DNA of 64,000 nucleotides from Bolinopsis microptera (taxonomy: Eukaryota; Ctenophora; Tentaculata; Lobata; Bolinopsidae). Below, in pieces: positions 12,601-24,600 of this stretch. How positions within the stretch are numbered: position 1 is the stretch's first letter; every line of letters begins with the position of its first letter. Under the pieces are notes generated by a model that was not told the origin of the DNA, searched no databases, and saw only the letters and a program-made list of their open reading frames with translations. Position numbers and translations under genes: made by a program. The stretch covers positions 5,146,001-5,210,000 of the forward strand of contig NC_087077.1 of NCBI RefSeq assembly GCF_026151205.1. Reading direction: 5' to 3'.

Positions 12601-15600
12601 CTGCACAGCAGATTGAAGTGTCTTTATATTATTTACTATTTATATTGTGTTACTGTGTAAATTTGATTATAAAACTGCTACTGTGTTGATGCTCTTGGAC
12701 TTGAGTGCAGCCTTTGATACTGTGGATCATAATTTGTTACTCCGTATCTTGAGGCAAGAAATTGGAATCAGAGGAACTGCTCTTAGCTGGTTCACCAGCT
12801 TCCTTAAAGGACGATGTCAGCGTATTAGACTCGGCAAATCCGTCTCAGAAACAATAACTATCCGATTTGGAGTACCTCAGGGCTCTGTTTTAGGCCCAGT
12901 ACTCTTTAACATCTATATCAGATCGTTATACAGATGTGTCAAAGAATCCAGTTTCTCCATTATTGGTTATGCAGATGATCATCAAATCATGAAATCTTTC
13001 AAACCCTCTGATCAGGTCAAAATCTTATCCAACCAACTGAGAAATTGCTTCTTGAGTATAAAGAATTGGATGTCTCAGTACTATCTGCAACTAAATGATT
13101 CTAAAACACAACTCATAGTTTTTGGACCTAAGAAAGTGCTCAATGAGATAGAACTTCATGGGGTTGAGATAGCTCCTAACACTTTGGTAATGTTTGTGCC
13201 TACTGTTAAGAACCTTGGATTAGTTATGGACAATCGGCTGGTATTTGATAAACAGATCGTAAATCTCAAGAAGAAATGTTTTCATACATTACGTAATATC
13301 AGAAAGATCAGATTTCTACTGAGTCCCAATCAGATTAAGATCATCGTGAACAGTCTAGTAGTGTCATGTCTAGATTACTGTAACGGTTTGTACTTTGGTA
13401 TTGGCGAGAAGCTTCTGCATCAGCTCCAGTTACTTCAGAATGCTGCTGCAAAAGCTGTCACTGGTAAATATAAACATGACCATCTTGATGATGACCTGAT
13501 AAAGCTTCACTGGTTAGATGTAAAGAAAAGAATTGTCTTCAAAATCTTACTACTGTCTCACAAGTCACTGTTAGGATTGACACCAAATTATCTACAAGAC
13601 ATGTTCAAGTATGCTCATCATGGTCACTCATTGAAGCTTATTGTTCCTTCTTGTAATTCAAAGTTTGGTGAGCGTAGCTTCTCTGTAGTGGCTCCAAAGA
13701 TCTACAATCGTCTGCCTGTTACCATCACCTCAGCTCAATCTTTGGAATGTTTTAAAGCTTTTCTTAAAACGTACCTTTTCAAACTGTCCCCAGATGAACT
13801 TGAAAAACTTTATCGATAACTATTCTGGTCATACTTTATATTCGGTCTTTGCATAATAAATTTAATTACCGTTTTCGGGCTTTAGTATTGACGTTATATT
13901 TTCAAGCATAAGTTATCTTTTAGCTCAGTATTCATGATATTTTCTGGGATGATTAGTTCAAACACTGCTGAGTGTAAGTTTTATCTTAAAAGCGGTGTTA
14001 TTAAATTTCAATTTATTATTATTATAACTCTAATTCTAATAATCCCCTAGAAAGCAGCTGAAAGTGTGTTAGAGTTTGTTAGAGAAGCTGTAGCCAGGTT
14101 TGAGAACCTGCAACCCAGTATCATAGAGAAACTTCTCAACTCTCTTCCCTCTATTAAATCTATATCTGTTCTTCACGTGAGTTAAGTTTGTATTATTTGT
14201 GTTTAGCTGTGTCATAACTGATCACGACCTTATAAAAATAAAACTATTTTCTAATTTTTACATTTGTAAACAAGTTAAGGTTTAAAGCAGGGACAAAAGG
14301 ATTTCGCGGCATGTACGAAACCGCGAAATTTCCCTTTCTCCGCGACAAATCGCGATTTTTTATGTTTTCCGCGACAGACCGCGAAATCTCCCATTCTCCG
14401 CGACAAATCGCGATTTTTTCAGTTTTTCGCGAAAAATCGCGCATTTTCCTTTAAATCTGAAGACCAAATTTGTGCATTATCTTTTAAATCTGGGGACCAA
14501 ATTTGCGCATTTTCCTTAAAATCTGAGGACCAAGTTTGCGTATTTTCCATAAAATCTGCGGGCCAAATGTCACGTTTTCTACAAGTATATGAAACCAATC
14601 ACATTTTCAGCCTTCCGTGAGTTCTGATTGTAGGTACATTCTCGATACATATAACATAAGAACATACCTCTGAAAGTGAAGGCGGAGCTCCCGCTTCCGA
14701 GCTCATATTGCGAAAGGCCAGGGAGGCCTGCCTTCCGAGATCGCATTACAAGGGGAGCCCTCGAGTCCAATATCGTGTATCGAAGGGTATGTGTGACCTT
14801 TGAAAAACGAAAAAATTTTTTCGGCTCATAATGATCAGGGTAGCATGAAACATGAACAAAAGTAGTTTCCAGAAAAACTTTGAAAAAATTTTGACTTAGA
14901 AAATTTTCGGTCCGAGTCATTCTCGATACATACTTCTGAAGGCGGATCTCCCGCTTCCGAGCTCATATTGCGAAGGGGAGGCCTACCTTCTGAGATCGCA
15001 TTACAAGGGGAGCCCTCGAGTCCAAAATCGTGTATCGAAGGGTATGTGTGACTTTTGAAAACCGAAAAAATATTTTTGGCTCATAATGATCAGGGTAGCA
15101 TGAAACATGAACAAAAGTAGTTTCCAGAAAAACTTTGAAAAAATTTTGACTTAGAAAATTTTCGGTCGGAGTCATTCTCGATACATACATCTGAAGGCGG
15201 ATCTCCCGCTTCCGAGCTCATATTGCGAAGGGGAGGCCTGCCTTCTGAGATCGCATTACAAGGGGAGCCCTCGAGTCCAATATCGTGTATCGAAGGGTAT
15301 GTGTGACTTTTGAAAACCGAAAAAATATTTTTGGCTCATAATGATCAGGGTAGCATGAAACATGAACAAAAGTAGTTTCCAGAAAAACTTTGAAAAAATT
15401 TTGACTTAGAAAATTTTCTGTCCGAGTCATTCTCGATACGTACATCTGAAGGCGGAGCTCCCGCTTCCGAGCTCGTATTGCGAAGGGGAGGTCTGACTTC
15501 CGAGATCGTATATGGAAGTTGACCAGTAGACATATAAAACTTGACCAGACGACATAAAGTTGACCAGTAGACATATAAAACTTGACCAGACGACATAAAG

Positions 15601-18600
15601 TTGACCAAACGACATATAAAACTTGACCAAACGACATAAAGTTGACCAGACGACATAAAGTTGACCAGTAGACATACAAAACTTGACCAAACGACATAAA
15701 GTTGACCAGAAGACATACAATGGATTAGGAAATCGAACAGTAGGTTAAATCAGTGTTGTTATTGAATCGTCACTTGTCAGATATTTCGTCATCGATAACG
15801 TCATCGTTATTTGCTTGGTATTGTAAGTGACGTGCAGCCGATGTCTTTTCTTATGTTTCTCTAGACTGTTAGGGCTTCTGTCCGGATGGTTGTGGGGCCC
15901 GTTGAAACTTAGAAGAAGACTTCTGTTCTTGTCTGTGGTAATGGTGGCAGGACAATTTCCATTCCTCGCGTGGTATTGGTTACATCTGTAACTGATGTTG
16001 TTTTTCAGCTCCGATCGTTGCTGAAACAGGTTGTCTTCGTGAACAACCATGGGCTTACCACGGGATGTGGTTAAAACTTCAAGAAGGTTCGTGCAAGGGA
16101 CTGGGGAAAGGATGTCGTCAAGGTTTATATAAGCTTCGAGGGGTAGAGGTTCGATGCTAGGTAGGGATAGAGGAATAGGATTGAGAAGGTCGTAGTATTC
16201 CATTGCTATCGTTGTGAATTGCAGATGGTCGAATGATGATGTCTCCTGTCGTCTGTTGAAAGTTATATAGTATTGATAACGAGATTCGTCATACAGTACG
16301 TATGACATTGCAACATTTGAGATCATGTCAAAGTTATGGTAGCTCTCGTAACTCGTTGTTATGGACCCCCATCAGCCTGTATCACATCATATGATGAGAT
16401 CACATCCTCATGGGACATGAGCCGATCAAATAGAATAGTCAAAGAATATGTGAACTCTAACTAAGCACTGTAAATACATTATTTTTTGCCGCGAATTCGC
16501 CGCGATTTTTCGATTTGTTGCCGCGAATATGCCGCGATTTTCGGAATTCCCGCCGCGAAATAGCCGCGAATTAGCCTAGTTTGGCTTGTCGCGGTGCCGC
16601 GATTTTTGGCCAAAATTACCGCGAAATCCTTTTGTCCCTGGTTTAAAGTAAAAGTATAAATTAAGCGCAGGTAACGTAATTAAGAGTCTCAAGTTAACCC
16701 CTCTCTGTCAGGCTGGATTATGGATCCTGGGAGAGTACTGTACTTCTGAGTCTCAGATCCGTAACATGGTGGATGCAGTGTTGGAGAGTATTGGGGACCT
16801 GCCTATTGTTGATACTGAAATCAGAGAGGTACAGGAATTTTTAAATCATTTTAGAACACAACTTAAGTTTTGTTCTGCTCCATCAATCATCCTTCTTTTT
16901 CTACTAAAATGCCTACTAAAATATGAAAGTTCGAATTGTTCTTGCTACTGGTCTATACTCTATAGCTATGTAAATACTGAATGTCAACTGTGATACAGTC
17001 TCTAAACATACTCTAACCACACTCTGACACTCACACTTTACCAGAGCACAAAAGACGACACTGATAGCGGTACTACCACTACCGTAGTATCAAGCTCACG
17101 CGTTACAGCTGACGGAACCTACGCCACCCAATCAGCGGTTACCGTGGTAACCAATCACAGCGATGATAAACCACAACTTCGGAGTAACCTGCTAGAGGGA
17201 GAGTTCTTCTTGGGGGCAGCCCTCGCTACAGCGCTCACTAAACTTTCTCTCAGATACCAGGAGGTAAGATTGTACCTAGCTGGTACAGTGTAGATTGTGG
17301 GACTATATTAAAATAGTTTGAAACTGTGAAACTTATCTTTTTCTTGAGGAGTTGCTGTGTAGTATCTCCAATCCGAGACTACTAAATGTTATAAACAAGA
17401 TATTATCTGACAGATAACCTAACTGTTACACCCCGCCCCCCCCCCTTCCCCCCCCCCCCCCATGCCCCTGTGATTGTTAAACATTCTCTGTACAGGTATG
17501 TGTGGACCTGAGAGCTCGCAACAAGCTCACAGCACAGTCCATGTTGATCCTGGCTTCTATCATGCACCTTGGAAAGAGTAGTCTCCCTAAGAAACCCATC
17601 AGTGATGATGACGTAGACTGGCTTAGCTTGTGTATAAGGGTTCTCAATGACAGGTTTATCTTGGTTATTTTTAATTTGTTATTTTGAAACTAATAATAAT
17701 AATAAATTGAAATTTATTTAGTGTTTAAACTAGTCATCCCAGAAAATAAAATGAATACTAAGTTTAGAATTTAAGTAACTTATGCTCGAAAACATATCGT
17801 CAATACTGAAGCCAGAAAAAATGGTACTTGAACATATTATGCAAAGATCAAACACCAGATAAGACAAACACAGTTATCGAAACTGTGTGTAACTGTCTTG
17901 TTATTCAACTTCAGGTTTCTGTAATATTAACTTAATGAACTAGCAATAAAATGTGCGTGCTATGACCTAATATGACCCTCACACCGTATTCCTTCAGGTC
18001 GCCTATTCTCGTATCAATCTTCACTCGTGCTTGTAGACAATCTCTACAAGACATGATCGGAACTATAGACCTCACTAAACTGGCTTTATCTGAAGCTGAG
18101 AAGGATATTGTTAAAACTGATGTTGATGCTCTTATCAACTTCTCCCATATTCTGAGGTAACTGCTGTTAAGTTTCCCCCTTAATATTTAGACCTTATTGA
18201 CGTATATCAGTTAGTATACCGGAATTACCTGCTACTATTTGGTGCAACCAAATAAATTATAAGCCTCTGAAGATCTACAATAAAATATGGAGATATATAT
18301 TGTGAGAATATGAAGGTTAAAATGGAAGATAACAATATTTCCCCCTAATTTCAGCAATGTTAATGACGGACAAGCAGTGGATGAACTGGAGTTGTCGCTC
18401 CTTCAAGCAACAGAGGGCTCCAAGAAGAAGGATACAGACGTTTCTACTACTGCTTTAAGCAAAGTAAATTACAATTTAGCAACTTTATTTATTCCCTTTG
18501 GTGCTTAATGTCTATATGCTTGTTTGCTTACGACATAGTGTCACTTATTCTTCTGATTGTTAATAGAGATACGAATAGTGAAATGGTGATACTCCTTTTC

Positions 18601-21600
18601 AGAGTTTCAGTTTATATTTAGAAACTAACCATACTATCTTTTAGATTTATGTCACTCATGATGGCTCCGGCTGAAAGTACTATGACTCATTTTATTTAGA
18701 AGATCGTAGTTTCATTGCTTCTGAAGTACCTATCAGTTCGCCGGTCAATGTTGGGTATAATACTCTGGTGATAACTCCATTCTTAACTATTCCCTTTTCA
18801 GGTATATCAGTTGACTGGGTTCTCTGATCCTATATACGCTGAAGCGTACATCAACGTGAACCAATACGACATAGTATTAGATGTACTGGTAGTTAACCAG
18901 ACCCCTGACACCTTACAAAACCTTACATTAGAACTCGCTACACTCGGTGATCTTAAACTTGTGGATAAACCATCTCCTATCACTCTTGCTGGCAACGACT
19001 TTTGTAACACTAAAGCGCAGGTTAGTTTGGATCTATGCTTAGAAATATGCTGCAGTTTCCTTTAACATAGAGAAACAATCGTCCAGAGATGTCTCAAAAA
19101 CTATCAAAATTGTCCTTCTGGTGGTCTCTAATAAATATCTCGCTTTTGTAACGCGCAGTGACAGAAACACTTACATTTCACTCTACTACGTGGAGCGCGC
19201 ACAACATTTCATTATTGTGGCTTTGTAGATTTAAATAAATCTATTCTCAGGTCAAAGTTGCATCAACTGAGACGGGTATAATATTCGGAAATATCGTATA
19301 TGATGTGTCAGGAGTCAGCGGAGACAAGAGCTGTGTTGTTCTGAACGATATTCACATCGACATCATGGATTACATCGTACCTGCTACTTGCACTGATACC
19401 GGTTAGTTTATAGAAGATAAATCTTCTATCATGGTGCCTTTAAATAGGTTCCGTTATCATACGAAATTAGACTATGGGAAGTGGGAGTTGAACTATGATT
19501 CCGCAAGATCCTTTCAGAATTTTTTTGTATGGAGTGAACTTATCTTCTAAAATAACTTTTTGGTCATTGCTCTGTGTAAGGTCATTGCTAATATTAGAAC
19601 ACCTATAAATTAAAGCGAAAAAATGTAGAATGTGTTTTGTGATTCTGGAAAGATCTCTCTCAAAGCAAAATACGAATATATCTGAAATTTCAATGTTCTT
19701 CAATGGATATAATGGAATATTTGAACAATTCAGTATAATAAAGCCGTTTAAAGAAATGTTCCAGTTTTTAAGCTTTCTTCTAATTGTTCCTAATTGGATC
19801 TACATACAACTCGTGATGTCCCTTCTCTGAAAGCTAACAGCTTGAAGTTATTCCAACGACAACTGAAGCAATCTCGAGGTCGATACCATTTCCAGATTTA
19901 TTTTCCTTGTGGATTGTCTGATGGGATATCATTCTCCCCACATCTGCAACTAATAATTCCCATTACAAACACTCTGAAACCCTCATTAAAATAACAGTAC
20001 GCCAGCGGTGACAGTGTCATATCAATAGTGATCATGTAGTTTATAACACGGTACCAAGTGTAGTGTTTCTGTTTTGACACCACAGCGTATATTGTTACTG
20101 GAAGCCAGGAGATTATCAGGAGGATGGACAGACAGATAATCATTATCAGTGTGGTCTTGTGGACTACTTTAGCGTTTTTTAGTACGATCAGTATAAGTCC
20201 TATGTTACAAATGATGGTGAGGAGGAGAGGAAGGGCTGCGTAGAGCAGGAAGTTTACTTTATCTATCTTCATCCAGAGTTTATTGCCCATTCTGTTCGGC
20301 ATATGGCATCTGAAAAAATATTACACTTAACTGTACTAAGTCGAATAAAATATACGATAAATTTGATGGGATGTTAAACGGTTGCTCTACCTGTTTATAC
20401 TGGTATCGAACTGGTAACCTCTGTCTAAAACATAGTTCTCCACAGTAGGGAAACAGGAAAGTAACCATACTCCAACCATGATAACAATCCCTGATCGCTT
20501 GCTGGGGAAATGTTCGTTAGGGAATTGGGGATATAAAATCTAATTTTTGATCTGTTCAGCCCTGCTTTGTAAAATTTTTCTATCAAAGTACCTGAGTGTA
20601 CAATAAAGTACCTGAGTGTACAATAAAGTACCTGAGTGTACAATAAAGTACCTGAGTGTACAATAAAGTACCTGAGTGTACAATAAAGTACCTGAGTGTA
20701 CAATAAAGTACCTGAGTGTACAATAAAGTACCTGAGTGTACAATAAAGTACCTGAGTGTACAATAAAGTACCTGAGTGTACAGTAAAGTACCTGAGTGTG
20801 CAATAAAGTACCTGAGTGTACAATAAAGTACCTGAGTGTACAATAAAGTACCTGATTGTACAGTAAAGTACCTGAGTGTACAATAAAGTACCTGAGTATA
20901 TAATTAAGTACCTGAGTATACAATAAAGTACCTGAGTGTACAATAAAGTACCTGAGTGTACAGTAAAGTACCTGAGTGTACAGTAAAGTACCTGAGTGTA
21001 CAATAAAGTACTACATGAGTATATAATTAAGTACCTGAGTGTGCAGTAAAGTACCTGAGTATATAATAAAGAGCCTTGAGCGGGAACATGCACCTCAGTA
21101 TTTTATTCAGTGAGAGGAGCGTCAGAGAGAACAGGTGTACTATAGCGTACCAACTAGCAGAGTTACTGGACAAACTGCACAGTATCCTACCAAACAGCCA
21201 CCTGCAGTATTTTTAGAAATCGATCAAATGTTCAACCGTCGTGAGTTCATTTTAGCACCCCTTATATGGGCACCACGTGACGGGAGTTCAATTTCGTGAT
21301 TTTAAGTATGTGTTTAAATCAGGATCCTGGCCAGTGTCCAACCTCTGAAAGTGTACGAGCTCTGAGATTTTGACATATAAAATCCCGATCTCTTACCTGT
21401 TAGTGAAGTTGCTTGATACTGAAGGAAGAACCACTGTTAGAATATAAAGCAGATCAGAGATTGACATGTTAACTATGAACCAGAGTGAAGTTTTGTCTAT
21501 CTTGAAGTGTTTCAAATGAACTGCAGTGATAAGTAGGATGTTTCCAACTCCCCCTACAAGCACTGTTACTAGGCTCCAGCTACCCAGGAGGTAACGCTCC

Positions 21601-24600
21601 AGGTCACTCAGCGTACCGACTTCCTTAGACATCCTGATAATTGTTATGTGGATCATATATAAGCGACTCTAAAATAATAAAGATGAATTCATAGTATAAT
21701 TGATTGGATTGAAGAAAACAATTCTGATAATAGCAGAAAGTTATTTATCAACTGTGTACTTAAAATAGCACAGATCAGCTGGACATCGCGCAAACAATCT
21801 GAAAAAAATTCCTGCTTTAAGTTACGCGCCATGGGCGCTAATCTTGCAAATGTTTTCTCTACTAAGTGATAACAGCTGTTGGTGGATTGTATCTCTCACC
21901 ATCATTGATGAATTTATCCACCTGTTATGTTTTGTTAATGAGGCCTTAGGTATCACCACGTATAGTACCATTTTAACACTGGCATCATTCTTTTTAAAAA
22001 TAATAACATACAAATACGTTTTGTGCTGTACTAGAAGACCCGTGGTCACATGGAGGAAGTTAATAATATTTTTTTATAGTCAGTTTAAAAAAAATCCGAA
22101 TTATACTATTATAGATAAGTACTGTATCAGTTTGTAGATTATATATTCGCATATATCCACACTATTTACACGTAGAACGTGATATTATTATCAATGCAGT
22201 GTGTACAACACCAACTAAACCGATCAATTGCCAAGCTGCGAAACATTTATTATTCAGAGTTAATTTTTTTCAGAGTTTATCATCATCTATAGACAGCATG
22301 AGAGTAGGCCCTGCTATCTCGATGTTATAATAAGTACTGCAGTAGAAGTATATTTAAAACCATCGGCGAAGCAAACGTTGTGGCTGTATTGTAGTATCAG
22401 GCCATTGAAATTACTGCTAAGGTATATTATGAAGAATTATGTATGATAAATAATACTTAATTACTGAAGACGAGCATGATTAATAAAGGCGTGGACTCGG
22501 TAGTTGCTAAAACGGGGCACCGACTACAAATTACAAGCGATTAGGCGCGTTAACATAAAGGGTAGAGCGTCATACTGCTCACTGCACTATACTATTATAC
22601 GAGGCGAGGCGAGTATGTGAGGCTTATCGGTTACTTATTGAACTTAGTTAATTGTTTTATACACAGCTGCCTGCAAATAACAAAAATGGTTTGTAGGTGA
22701 CCAGTGTCATTATTCCGCTGATCACCTGATTCGTCCACACGCCCATTCTAGTCCTCAGGTGCAACTAATCCGATTCTGAAGCTTGCTCAAACGACGCAGA
22801 AGTTATTTATTAACATATTATATATTAAACTGTTGGACAGACGCAAAATGTTCGCAGGGAACATATTATTTCATGTTATGGAACAACACATTGGCAAAAG
22901 ATGATATAATGAACATTAAGAGTCATTATATGGGACATTAGAGGGGCACTGTATAGTGATTTTTTTTAGAGGTTCGCCAGGTAATTATTGCGGTAATAGT
23001 ACTCCTATTATATATATCAGACAAGTAAAGGATTTGTTGTCTATTTTTTGCGATCATGAGCATTTCTATAGATTTCTTATTCTTCTCTTTTATTTCCGAG
23101 AAGTGTATCCAATAATTTAATTATCAGCTGTCCTTGAAAAATATCTACATGCTTACATGCTTAGCATCTTAGAGTTAGAGGGCAAAAACATGTTTGTAAC
23201 ACAAACTGTTCGGAAAGTGCAAATTATATGAGATAGTGGCACATCAATCTTCTCATTTCCCCGTCTACGCTTTTATGTTAGACGTAACAACTAAAACTAG
23301 TAACAGAGCATCGTGGAATTTGCTAATGTTATGTACTAAAGTAAGGGACCTAAACTCTCATTGGTCCGTTTTACTCACCTGTTTTGTAAGTGAGCCATTA
23401 TGTTGAGCCACGTGCTTTTCTAAAACTGGTTTTATTTTACTTTGTGGCATTAGTATTATAGGTGCTATCAATATTTTCAATTTAAATAGTTTACTAATTC
23501 ATCAACCTATAACAGTAAAATATTATAGTTATATCAGGATAATGAGCGGTAAGTTATTTAGGTATAGCTACATAGTAGATAATACGGGCGATGACAAAAA
23601 ATGGAACTTTTTTCAAATCCTTTTTTGTGATCACCCATTATGGCTTACATAATTGATAATATGGCCAACATAAGGTCACCGGGACCGAAAATTATAATAG
23701 TAATTTAGGAAAGGAAGGAAGCAGTAATAAACTTTAACATTACTAAATTTTGAAAGAAATGCCCCCTTGCATTATACCAAAAGTAAAGATTGAAAAAACG
23801 TATATGAAATGAAAATATTAACTTTAAGATAGTAAGCTTTATAGAACAAGTTAAGCAAACCCGTTACTAGTAGGTAAACATTGAAGAAGGAAAGATTTAG
23901 TCTGTGTTTTATTTCGTTATCTGGTCTCAGAGTGGACAAATTAAACAATTAATCCACCAAAAATGTTTACCAGTACAATTCTTCCAGTCGACAGTGCTCG
24001 AATATCAGTGGTAAAAATTCGACCACCGCCAATACTAAATTCAACACCTCAAACTATCTGGTTAGAGAGCCTATGTATTATGTAAAATGTATTAATGCAT
24101 TATGTACAATTCTTCGTTCCAAAGATTGTACGCCGAACCATTCCGATCCACACAACTCAATTTTGAAGACCCTAAATCAGACACTTTTTTCCAAAATCTG
24201 CTGGGATTTATAGTTTCATTTAAACATTTCAAGGCCGTTTGCGCAAGAAATTCTTGAAATGTTTATAATTACTTATTTAGATATATCTCTCTTATATCGC
24301 TCTTATATATAATAGCCTCTAATCCTACCAAGCAGCCAGCCTTATGCAAATCCACACCAACCCTCTCGCCAGATATCTTGGTTAAAAGTAATAGATGAAT
24401 GCATCTCTAAGAGTATTATAGGGGGTAGAGGGGTCCGGGGAATAGGGGGGGGGGGGGGGTTTGGAGTGAGCATGGGGGAGAATTTGTGTAATTTTAATAA
24501 TAATAAATCAAAATAAATAAACTACTTACAGAAACTTTTAAATTGCCGGATTTCCCACCGACAGTACGGAATCTCTACTTTACTTCCTTTACTCCAGATC

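Larger units (their letters stand above)
14288..16640. mobile_element. hAT-type non-autonomous DNA transposon with 22-bp TIRs and 8-bp TSD
   Basis: The ends are perfect 22-bp inverted repeats beginning CAGGGACAAAAGG and ending in TTTCGCGG. They are flanked by an 8-bp direct duplication GTTTAAAG at 14280-14287 and 16641-16648, matching the hAT preference nTnnnnAn. Both subterminal regions are packed with CGCGA motifs (14310-14440 and 16490-16625), which look like transposase binding sites. The 2353-bp inside holds three blocks of tandem repeats and a minus-strand ORF with a FLYWCH/WRKY-like zinc finger, but no hAT transposase. It sits in COPB1 intron 9. Confidence 0.88.

Noticed and set aside
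14579-15720. Several minus-strand ORFs (75-159 codons)
   Set aside because: They follow the 255-bp and 20-bp tandem repeats and repeat the same peptide; no domain.
20586-21070. CRISPR-like regular repeat
   Set aside because: Units are directly adjacent 20-bp copies with no unique spacers, in a eukaryotic intron.
20425-21093. Minus-strand ORFs of 86-222 codons with repeated Leu-Tyr-Thr-Gln-Val units
   Set aside because: They are readings of the 20-bp minisatellite in three frames; only the GPCR exons at the edges are supported.
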